Positions 1-5,338 of a stretch of DNA of 5,584 nt are shown one piece after another. Origin of the DNA: Chthoniobacterales bacterium (lineage in GTDB: Bacteria > Verrucomicrobiota > Verrucomicrobiae > Chthoniobacterales > UBA10450). The stretch is taken from NCBI GenBank assembly GCA_003244125.1, contig QHBL01000177.1, positions 1 to 5,584 on the forward strand, written 5' to 3'. The notes under the pieces were generated by a model, which saw only the letters and a list, made by a program, of their open reading frames with translations, was not told the DNA's origin and ran no database searches. Position numbers and translations under genes: made by a program. Within the stretch, counting starts at the first letter, position 1. Each line of letters opens with the position of its first letter.

Positions 1-18
1 AGGAGCGGCCGGGCTTTC

Positions 19-37
19 AAAGGCTAAAGTAGAAATT
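19..37 (+). repeat. Left arm of 19-bp inverted repeat flanking the four-helix-bundle gene
   Basis: The 19 bases from AAAGG to AAATT lie directly before the GTG start. Their reverse complement recurs at 415-433 with a single mismatch (C versus A), downstream of the stop codon. The arm consists of heptamers GGCTAAA and GTAGAAA (22-35) plus edges. The first 17 bases also occur identically at 1305-1321 inside asnB. Confidence 0.85.
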
Positions 38-382
38 GTGGAGAAGGACCTGGAGAAGCGGACAAAGAAATTTGCCCTGGCCGCGATAACCCTGGTGTCA
101 GCTTTACCGCGCTCGGCGTCGAGTGACGTCATCGCTCGCCAATTGCTTCGCTCCGCGACCTCGATCGGTGCGAACTACCGCGAAGCAAATCGAGGAGTAT
201 CGCGGGCGGATTTTGCTAACAAGATCGGAAACGTGCAGAAAGAAGCGGCCGAAACGCAATACTGGATCGAGCTGCTGATCGAAGGTAGAATTGGCCACGC
301 TCAGACCGCCGCCGCCTTGCATAAGGAATCAACCGAGCTACTCGCGATCTTTACAACTATTGGCAAACGGCTAAAAGAATGA
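38..382 (+). CDS. Four-helix-bundle protein, S23/IVP (Avd-like) family
   Basis: Complete 114-residue protein with a GTG start. It matches the small four-helix-bundle family first known as the ORF inside intervening sequences of 23S rRNA genes and related to the Avd accessory protein of diversity-generating retroelements. The family signature is visible: RQLLRSATSIGANYREA (about residues 34-50), then S55, DF (59-60), NKI, and KEAAETQYWIELL (68-80). Length is typical and the sequence is almost wholly helical, with no membrane segment or signal peptide. Family members form oligomers and some bind nucleic acid; the biochemical role here is unknown. No Shine-Dalgarno motif precedes the GTG: the bases just upstream are heptamer repeat (GGCTAAA GTAGAAA). 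The gene sits between inverted copies of that repeat, so it looks like the cargo of a small element and not a partner of asnB. Family assignment is firm; function is open. Confidence 0.9.
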   Translation: MEKDLEKRTKKFALAAITLVSALPRSASSDVIARQLLRSATSIGANYREANRGVSRADFANKIGNVQKEAAETQYWIELLIEGRIGHAQTAAALHKESTELLAIFTTIGKRLKE

Positions 383-409
383 TCTTCCCTGTGGTAATCG
401 TCCCCCCAA

Positions 410-539
410 TTTCTAATTTCTACTTTAGACTTTCTACTTTTCCTCCCCGTTTTCTACTCTAGCCTTTCTACTTTCTACTTTTCTTCCTGTGTGTGGCTTT
501 TCTTCCCCCGTTTTCTACTTTCTAATTTAAACTTTCTAC
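410..539 (-). repeat. Heptamer (TTTCTAC) array, three four-unit blocks
   Basis: This intergenic stretch is built from 7-base units read TTTCTAC on the + strand, with variants TTTCTAA, TTTAGAC, TCTAGCC and TTTAAAC. They form three blocks of exactly four heptamers: 410-437, 451-478 and 512-539. The blocks are separated by T/C-rich spacers of 13 bp (438-450) and 33 bp (479-511), each spacer beginning TTTTC. The start of block one (415-433) is the right arm of the inverted repeat around the four-helix-bundle gene. Copies on the other side of that gene (22-35) and in asnB (1301-1328) read GTAGAAA on the + strand, so the array is inverted relative to them; the strand sign here is a convention that takes GTAGAAA as forward. 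No promoter or terminator is convincing within it. Confidence 0.85.
415..433 (-). repeat. Right arm of 19-bp inverted repeat flanking the four-helix-bundle gene
   Basis: Reverse complement of bases 19-37 with 18 of 19 positions matching. It begins 33 bases after the four-helix-bundle stop codon and is part of the first heptamer block. In an RNA spanning both arms they could pair as a long-range stem enclosing the whole gene, as the ends of 23S rRNA intervening sequences do. Confidence 0.8.
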
Positions 540-558
540 TTTTCTTCCTGTGTGTGGC
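437..558 (+). repeat. Imperfect 61-bp tandem duplication ending in the first asnB codons
   Basis: Two adjacent units, 437-497 and 498-558, share the same layout: a T/C-rich lead, four heptamers, then a common end. The last 27 bases (471-497 and 532-558) are identical and finish in GTGTGTGGC. In the second unit that string is the start of asnB (Met-Cys-Gly). In the first it opens a decoy 13-codon frame (489-530, ending TAA). The identical ends and diverged starts fit a fairly recent duplication, or gene conversion, of an older repeat. Confidence 0.8.
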
Positions 559-2445
559 ATCGCTTCCATCTTCGCCTATGGCGCGAGCGCCCCCCCGGTC
601 GATCGCGCCGAGCTTCTTCGCATGCGCGAGCAGATGCTTTCCCGCGGACCCGATGGAGCAGGGGAATGGTTTTCCAATGACGGCCGCGTCGGGCTGGGTC
701 ATCGCCGCCTTTCCATTATCGATCTCTCGTCCGCCGGCGCGCAACCGATGTGGAACGCGGATCGTTCGTGCGCCATTATCTTCAACGGCGAAATCTATAA
801 CTACGCCGAGCTGCGCGCGCAGCTGCTGGCCGGGGGCTCGCCTTCGGACAACCCCGGAGACTTTCGGGGCTATCAGTTTCGTTCGCATTGCGATACCGAG
901 GTCTTGTTAGCTCTTTATGAAAAGCGCGGCGACGCCATGCTTGAGGGAGTGCGCGGCATGTATGCCTTCGCCATCTGGGATGCGCGCAAACAGGGAATGC
1001 TCCTGGCGCGCGACCCATTCGGGATCAAACCGCTTTACTATTCCGATAACGGCCAGACCTTCCGCGTCGCTTCCCAGGTAAAAGCTTTGCGCGCGGGCGG
1101 CGCAATCGATCTCGCGCCCGATCCCGCCGGGCACGTCGGCTATTTCCTTTGGGGTCATGTTCCGGAACCTTACACCCTTTATCGCGGCATTCACAGTCTG
1201 CCCCCGGGCAGCACGATGTGGATCGATCGCAACGGCGCAAGCGCACCGAGGACCTTTTGCAATATCACTCAGATTCTTCGCCAAGCCGAAGAATCTGAAA
1301 GTAGAAAGGCTAAAGTAGAAAGTAGAAGACTTTCCGAACAGCTTCGCGCTTCGTTGCGCGAAACGGTTCGGTACCATCTCGTGGCCGATGTCCCTGTCGG
1401 CGTCTTCCTCTCTTCCGGCCTCGATTCTACGGCCATCGCGGCGCTGGCGGCAGAACAGGGCGGTAATCTGCGCACGGTCACGCTCGGGTTCGAAGAATAC
1501 AAAGGCACACCGAACGACGAAGTCCCGCTGGCGGAACAATTCGCGCAGCGCCTCGGCGCGAACCATCAGACAATCTGGGTCTCGCGGGCGGATTTCGAAG
1601 CCGAGCGCGATCATCTTTTCGAGGCGATGGACCGCCCCTCTACCGATGGCGTCAACACCTTCTTCGTCAGCCTGGCGGCCAAACAGGCGAACTTGAAAGT
1701 CGCGCTCTCCGGCGTAGGCGGCGACGAGTTATTTGCCGGCTATCCCGGTTTTCAGGAAATCCCGCGCAGCGTCCGCTTTCTGCACGGCCTCGAGCGCTGG
1801 CGCGCACTGGGACGCGGTCTGCGTATCGTTAGCGCGCCAGTCTTGAAACGCTTCACCTCGCCCAAGTATGCCGGCATGTTCGAGTACGGCGGCACTTATT
1901 CCGGGGCCTACCTGCTTCGACGGGGAATGTTCATGCCATGGGAGCTACCGGAGTTACTCGACCCAGATCTGGTTCGCGAAGGTTGGCGTGAATTACAAAC
2001 CTTGATCCGGCTGGATGAGACTTTCGGCGCCATTCACAATCCACGACTCAGGGTATCGGCGCTCGAGCTCACCTGGTACATGCGGAACCAGCTCCTGCGT
2101 GATTCGGATTGGGCCGGGATGGGTCACTCGGTTGAGATTCGCGTGCCCTTTGTGGACATCGCATTTCTTCGCCGCATCGCGCCGCTATTAGCAAGCGCGC
2201 ATGCGCCGAGCAAACGTGACATGGCGGCTTGTGCTTCGCCTCTGATCGGCTCGGAAATGCTCGATCGCCGCAAGACTGGCTTCCAGATTCCCGTGCGTGA
2301 TTGGCTCCTGACGGACGAATTCCCGAGCGGCGCGCGTGGTGTGAGAATCCAGCGATGGCGGGTTGCGCGGGTGGGCCAAACACGCCTATCGGCATTTTCC
2401 TGGCTCGCAGCTTCGGGCGTTAAAATCGCCCACCATGAAACGTAA
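550..2445 (+). CDS. asnB: Asparagine synthetase, glutamine-hydrolysing (frameshifted C-terminus)
   Basis: Class II glutamine amidotransferase fused to an ATP-dependent amide-transfer domain, the AsnB type common in surface-glycan loci, so the acceptor could be aspartate or a sugar acid. The GTG start is fixed by catalytic Cys2 (MCGI). Glutaminase landmarks are RGPDG (32-36), NGE (79-81) and CDTE (114-117). The synthetase domain has the ATP pyrophosphatase loop SSGLDS (288-293; many relatives have SGG) and GVGGDELFAGY (388-398). Both active sites look intact. Two oddities: residues about 249-260 are encoded by an inserted heptamer block in the linker between domains, and after about residue 597 the frame is wrong. 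The expected tail, GGLRGWAKHAYRHFPGS, lies in the +1 frame at 2357-2407, so one surplus base sits near 2340-2347 and the last 33 or so residues are not native. No Shine-Dalgarno precedes the start; upstream is pyrimidine-rich repeat. Family certain; exact substrate and activity uncertain. Confidence 0.9.
   Translation: MCGIASIFAYGASAPPVDRAELLRMREQMLSRGPDGAGEWFSNDGRVGLGHRRLSIIDLSSAGAQPMWNADRSCAIIFNGEIYNYAELRAQLLAGGSPSDNPGDFRGYQFRSHCDTEVLLALYEKRGDAMLEGVRGMYAFAIWDARKQGMLLARDPFGIKPLYYSDNGQTFRVASQVKALRAGGAIDLAPDPAGHVGYFLWGHVPEPYTLYRGIHSLPPGSTMWIDRNGASAPRTFCNITQILRQAEESESRKAKVESRRLSEQLRASLRETVRYHLVADVPVGVFLSSGLDSTAIAALAAEQGGNLRTVTLGFEEYKGTPNDEVPLAEQFAQRLGANHQTIWVSRADFEAERDHLFEAMDRPSTDGVNTFFVSLAAKQANLKVALSGVGGDELFAGYPGFQEIPRSVRFLHGLERWRALGRGLRIVSAPVLKRFTSPKYAGMFEYGGTYSGAYLLRRGMFMPWELPELLDPDLVREGWRELQTLIRLDETFGAIHNPRLRVSALELTWYMRNQLLRDSDWAGMGHSVEIRVPFVDIAFLRRIAPLLASAHAPSKRDMAACASPLIGSEMLDRRKTGFQIPVRDWLLTDEFPSGARGVRIQRWRVARVGQTRLSAFSWLAASGVKIAHHET
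1269..1298. repeat. Perfect 12-bp hairpin inside asnB
   Basis: TCAGATTCTTCG (1269-1280) and its exact reverse complement (1287-1298) flank the 6-base loop CCAAGC. It lies in coding sequence directly before the inserted heptamer block, encoding the linker between the two asnB domains. It is much longer than expected by chance in a gene. It may belong to the inserted element or mark its target. Confidence 0.75.
1301..1328 (+). repeat. Heptamer block inserted in frame in asnB
   Basis: Four consecutive heptamers, GTAGAAA GGCTAAA GTAGAAA GTAGAAG, of the family seen at 22-35 and, inverted, at 410-539. With the preceding bases from 1296 they encode roughly SESRKAKVESRR, a charged linker segment. 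The reading frame stays open through it, and the conserved LR..VRYHLVADVPVG segment follows normally. From 1305 to 1321 the bases equal 19-35. Confidence 0.85.
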
Positions 2446-3344
2446 CGAGCACGTGCGATCACAGCCCCAGCAGCGCTCCGAGATTCGTCTCGACACTCCG
2501 CCGACTTCCGCGGTCAGCGTGCCGCCTCAGCGCATCCTGGTCTTTCGCATCGGCCAGCTTGGCGACACCCTCGGAGCCGTGCCGGCGATGTGGCTCGTCC
2601 GCAAATCATCCCCGCCGCGCACATCGCGCTGCTGTGCGACCGCCATCCTGGTAAGAGCTACGTCCTCGCCTCAGATCTGCTCCGCGGCTCGAACATTTTT
2701 GACGAATATTTCTCCTATCCCGTCAGCGAATCGGGCGAGCTGCTGCGGGGCGGCCGCATGGCCACGCTCCTGACCAATATCCGCAGAAAACGCTTCGATA
2801 CTCTCGTTTATCTGGCTCCCACTAATCGCACCCCGGAGCAGATCGCCCGTGATCGCCGCTTCTTCGCCATAGCGGGAATTCGAAACTTCCTCGGGATGCA
2901 AGGTTTCACCGCACTTGACCCCAAGGTGCCGGGAGAGGCGCTCGCGTCGGCTCCGCTCGAGTCGCGTTTGCTCCTGCGCCGCCTCATCGCTTCCGGGCTG
3001 GACGCGCAGTTGGCGAACGACTCCCTCATGGATGTAGGAGTGCACCTCGCCGATGAGCAGCGGGTGGAGGAATGGCTGCGCGGCCTGCCTTCGGATGGCG
3101 GGCGCCGCTGGGTTGCGATCGGCCCGGGATCGAAGATGCCCGCGAAACGCTGGCCGTTATATCGATTCGAAAAAGTGGTGAATGACCTGGTAGCAGAGCT
3201 CAACATCCGGCCGGTCGTCTTCGGCGGTGAGGAAGACCGCGTCATCGGTGATTGGCTCCTCGCGCGTTGGGCTCGCGGGTACAACGCCGCTGGATTTTTG
3301 GGCATAAGGCCGTCTACTTCGGTCAGCATCTGCGTCCGGCATAA
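2435..3344 (+). pseudogene. Glycosyltransferase family 9 (heptosyltransferase-like), frameshifted and 3'-truncated
   Basis: Remains of a family 9 glycosyltransferase, the family that adds heptose or related sugars to lipopolysaccharide at the inner membrane. It starts at ATG 2435 and is readable in three segments. The first (2435 to about 2611) carries the N-terminal motif RILVFRIGQLGDTLGAVPAMW. The second (about 2612 to 3308) runs from AAHIALLCDRHPGK through GPGSKMPAKRWPLYRFEKV, the nucleotide-sugar-side loop, to VVFGGEEDR. The third (3309-3344) reads AVYFGQHLRPA then stop. Both joins are explained by one missing base each: a C run near 2611 and an A run near 3306. The conserved C-terminal GNDTGTMHLA region is absent, so sequence homology ends near 3335. 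It overlaps the out-of-frame asnB tail. It is either a decayed gene or a real gene damaged by sequence errors and a false join. Confidence 0.8.
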
Positions 3345-3401
3345 TTCCAGTGCTGCTGGCTAGCCTGCGACGTTCTTCGGACGCCTGCGCCTGCTATCGC
3401 G
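3345..3401. other. Unassigned sequence at a breakpoint
   Basis: Short stretch between the broken glycosyltransferase and the inverted slipin fragment. The frame from 3350 reads LLASLRRSSDA, which loosely recalls the slipin segment just before its conserved WG, so it may be more of that fragment with damaged frame. I cannot assign it with confidence. Confidence 0.35.
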
Positions 3402-3470
3402 TGGGGATTGGAAGTCGAGCGTTCCGAGATGAAAGACGTGGAGCTTCCGGCAGCGATGCAGAAGGTGATG
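3402..3470 (+). pseudogene. Slipin/stomatin (SPFH) internal fragment, inverted
   Basis: The + frame from 3402 reads WGLEVERSEMKDVELPAAMQ followed by KVM, matching the conserved slipin segment WGIKV..VEIKDVxLPxxMQxxM from the latter part of the SPFH domain. Slipins are membrane-anchored proteins that form oligomers on the inner face of the cytoplasmic membrane, often with an NfeD protease. Here only 23 residues of that segment are present. After them the frame runs into unrelated codons (PAYRPSRK) because the DNA switches to the opposite strand of the same gene near 3470. Confidence 0.65.
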
Positions 3471-3589
3471 CCGGCGTATCGCCCGAGTCGAAAAATAACA
3501 CCGGTCTGATACTCGCGGACAATTCGAAAGCCGCTCAGGAACAAAACCAGCAGCGCACCGGCAATAAGTTTCCGATCGAAGTGGTCTAT
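3468..3589 (-). pseudogene. Slipin/stomatin (SPFH) N-terminal fragment
   Basis: On the minus strand, 3589 down to about 3468 encodes DHFDRKLIAGALLVLFLSG followed by FRIVREYQTGVIFRLGRYAGI. This is the membrane anchor and first conserved block of slipins (SGxxIVREYxxGVxFRLGR). The codon where a start is expected is ATA (3589-3587) and not ATG; TTG at 3544 falls inside the membrane segment and is an unlikely start. The protein then breaks off just before the expected RGPG. The bases GATG at 3468-3471 fit both slipin fragments, so they could be microhomology at the join. The gene would have been divergent from the transaldolase, about 130 bp apart. Confidence 0.7.
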
Positions 3590-3718
3590 TCCCCGCAGTG
3601 TAGCCCCGGCACATGCGGAAAAGTGATCTGATTCGTGCAGCTAAGAGCGCCCGCGAATAGATTAGCGAAGCACGAATTTGCGTTGAGCGTGGTGAGCTTC
3701 GGCGTAGGCTCTGTCTTG

Positions 3719-4717
3719 ATGAGCACAATGACGGCAGAGCGCAGGGCGACAGAAGCGAAGTTGAACCAACTCGAGCAGCTGAAGAGGTTCACCAAAGTGG
3801 TGGCGGATACGGGCGATTTTGAGTCGATCCGGGATTTCAAGCCTCGGGATGCGACGACGAATCCCAGTTTGATCCTGTCCGCGACGCAGAAGGAGCGATA
3901 TGCGCATCTACTCGAGGAAGTGTTGCGTGATCGGCAGAACTCCGGGCTAAGTGGAAAGCAGCAGGTTGAAGATATTATCGATCACCTGCTGGTGCAGTTT
4001 GGGTGCGAGATTCTGAAGATTGTGCCGGGCCGGGTTTCGACCGAAACGGACGCGCGCCTTTCCTTCGACGTGGAAGGTTCTGTGACCAAGGCACGGCGGT
4101 TGATTGAGCTCTATCGCGAGCGCGGCATCGGGCCGGAGCGGGTGCTTATTAAGATCGCTTCTACCTGGGAAGGGATCAACGCGGCGGAGCAGCTTCAGAA
4201 AGAAGGTATTCGTTGTAATATGACGCTGCTGTTTTCCCTTCCGCAGGCAGTGCGCTGCTCGGAGGCAAAGGTGCAGCTCATCTCGCCTTTCGTCGGCCGC
4301 ATCTACGATTGGTATAAGAAGACGAACAATCGTGACTACAAAGGCGCGGAAGATCCGGGCGTGCAATCGGTGCGCGAGGTATATACTTATTACAAGAAGT
4401 TCGATTATCCCACCGAAGTGATGGGAGCGAGTTTCCGGAATACGGGCGAGATCCTCGAGCTGGCCGGCTGTGATTTGTTAACTATAAGTCCGGAGCTAAT
4501 GCAGGAGCTATCCGATTCCACCGAACCGGTGGAAAGGAAACTGAGCCCCGATAAGGCGAAGCAGACTGAGGTGGAACGGCTGGAGCTGGATGAGAAGAGG
4601 TTCAGGTATTTGCTGAACGAGGATGCCATGGCCACCGAGAAGACGGCGGAAGGTATTCGCAAGTTTGCCGCGGATATCGTGAAGCTGGAGAAGCTGGTCG
4701 CGGAAAAGCTTAGCTAG
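3719..4717 (+). CDS. tal: Transaldolase (class I, TalB type)
   Basis: Transfers a dihydroxyacetone unit from sedoheptulose 7-phosphate to glyceraldehyde 3-phosphate in the cytosolic non-oxidative pentose phosphate pathway. From ATG 3719 the product is 332 residues. Schiff-base Lys145 lies in [12 protein letters not shown], with Asp30 in VVADTGDF and Glu109 in [11 protein letters not shown]. These equal E. coli TalB Lys132, Asp17 and Glu96 at a constant offset of 13. Asn167, Thr169, Ser189 and Arg194 ([18 protein letters not shown]) also align, as does TTNPSLIL. The length fits the family. GTG 3635 would add 28 residues unlike the family, so I prefer 3719; ATG 3728 is an alternative. Neither has a good ribosome binding site. 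No frame damage is seen, in contrast to the genes on its left. Confidence 0.95.
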   Translation: MSTMTAERRATEAKLNQLEQLKRFTKVVADTGDFESIRDFKPRDATTNPSLILSATQKERYAHLLEEVLRDRQNSGLSGKQQVEDIIDHLLVQFGCEILKIVPGRVSTETDARLSFDVEGSVTKARRLIELYRERGIGPERVLIKIASTWEGINAAEQLQKEGIRCNMTLLFSLPQAVRCSEAKVQLISPFVGRIYDWYKKTNNRDYKGAEDPGVQSVREVYTYYKKFDYPTEVMGASFRNTGEILELAGCDLLTISPELMQELSDSTEPVERKLSPDKAKQTEVERLELDEKRFRYLLNEDAMATEKTAEGIRKFAADIVKLEKLVAEKLS

Positions 4718-4740
4718 TGACGGTGACTGGCCCAGTTGCC

Positions 4741-4762
4741 CTGCCGCTGAGGACAGCGGCAG
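4741..4762. repeat. 9-bp hairpin after transaldolase
   Basis: CTGCCGCTG (4741-4749) and its exact reverse complement (4754-4762) enclose the loop AGGA. It starts 23 bases after the tal stop. There is no T run after it, so it is not a standard intrinsic terminator, though it could stabilise the tal mRNA 3' end. It abuts the 16-bp tandem repeats. Confidence 0.65.
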
Positions 4763-4824
4763 CTACAACGGCGGCCAGCTGCAACGACGCCTGGTTACAA
4801 CGTTGGCTAGCTATAACGGCGGAA
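4761..4824. repeat. Four degenerate 16-bp tandem repeats between tal and trmL
   Basis: Four consecutive 16-base units start at 4761, 4777, 4793 and 4809, with a core of TACAACG, TGCAACG, TACAACG and TATAACG spaced exactly 16 bases apart. The approximate consensus is AGCTACAACGGCGGCC. The array fills nearly all of the 115-bp gap between the two genes and ends 8 bases before the trmL start. Confidence 0.7.
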
Positions 4825-4832
4825 ACTGAGGC

Positions 4833-5300
4833 GTGTTTAATGTTGTCCTGGTCGAGCCGGAGATTCCTCCGAACACTGGAAATGTCGGCCGGCTTTGCCT
4901 CGCTACCGACTCGATGCTTCATTTGGTCGGGCCGCTCGGGTTTGCAATAGGCGACCGGCAGTTGAAGCGGGCGGGACTTGATTACTGGAACGAAGTAAGA
5001 GTGGCGCAGTGGGCGAGCCTGGCTGAGCTATGCGCGGCTCATGCTGCGGCGCGATATTTCTTTCTCACCACCAAGTGTGACAAGCCTTATTATGCGGCGC
5101 GTTTTCAGCCCGGTGATTTCCTCGTCTTTGGTCGCGAGACGAAAGGACTATCCGAGCAGCTGCTGGAGCAAAACCGTGAGCGATGTCTAACCATTCCGAT
5201 GAAGGGAACGCGCAGTCTCAATCTGGCGACGGCGGTCGCTATCGTCCTGTTCGAGGCGGTGCGGCAGATCGGTGGAACCGCTGACGTTTTCCGGGTTTGA
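4833..5300 (+). CDS. trmL: tRNA (cytidine/uridine-34 2'-O)-methyltransferase, TrmL type
   Basis: SPOUT-superfamily enzyme that methylates the 2'-OH of the wobble nucleotide of certain leucine tRNAs using S-adenosylmethionine, acting as a dimer. The 155-residue length is typical. All three SPOUT motifs are present: PPNTGNVGRLC (12-22), FGRETKGLS (99-107) and IPMKGTRSLNLATAVAIVLFE (from 121), which form the trefoil-knot cofactor site. The GTG start is supported because an in-frame TGA lies two codons upstream (4827-4829) and MFNVVLVEPEIPPNTGN begins as in relatives. Upstream bases give only a weak GAGG too close to the start. It follows tal in the same direction but is separated by a hairpin and repeats, so co-transcription is uncertain. 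Confidence 0.93.
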   Translation: MFNVVLVEPEIPPNTGNVGRLCLATDSMLHLVGPLGFAIGDRQLKRAGLDYWNEVRVAQWASLAELCAAHAAARYFFLTTKCDKPYYAARFQPGDFLVFGRETKGLSEQLLEQNRERCLTIPMKGTRSLNLATAVAIVLFEAVRQIGGTADVFRV

Positions 5301-5325
5301 ATAAGAGAACGAATGCCTAAGCTGA

Positions 5326-5330
5326 AAGGA
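5326..5330 (+). promoter_or_regulatory. Ribosome binding site for the secreted-protein gene
   Basis: AAGGA, 8 bases before ATG 5339. It is the clearest Shine-Dalgarno site in the window and supports that start. Confidence 0.6.
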
Positions 5331-5338
5331 AAGCACCC

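Noticed and set aside
38..382. Diversity-generating retroelement (Avd with template and variable repeats)
   Set aside because: The protein family is related, but there is no reverse transcriptase, no template/variable repeat pair with adenine-specific differences, and no variable lectin-type gene in the window.
410..539. CRISPR array
   Set aside because: Units are 7 bases in blocks of four with near-identical spacers, not 25-40 base repeats separated by unique spacers, and no cas gene is present.
475..888. Minus-strand open frame opposite the start of asnB
   Set aside because: It is the shadow of the asnB frame and the heptamer array; no family resemblance and low-complexity ends.
3635..3718. 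28-residue N-terminal extension of transaldolase from GTG 3635
   Set aside because: The residues do not resemble the family, there is no ribosome binding site, and the catalytic residue numbering fits a start at 3719 or 3728.
4516..4534. 8-bp hairpin inside transaldolase as a terminator
   Set aside because: It lies within a well-conserved coding frame, has a 3-base loop and no T run; likely chance from the codons.
4741..4762. Rho-independent terminator after transaldolase
   Set aside because: The stem is good but no run of T follows on either strand, so I list it only as a hairpin.
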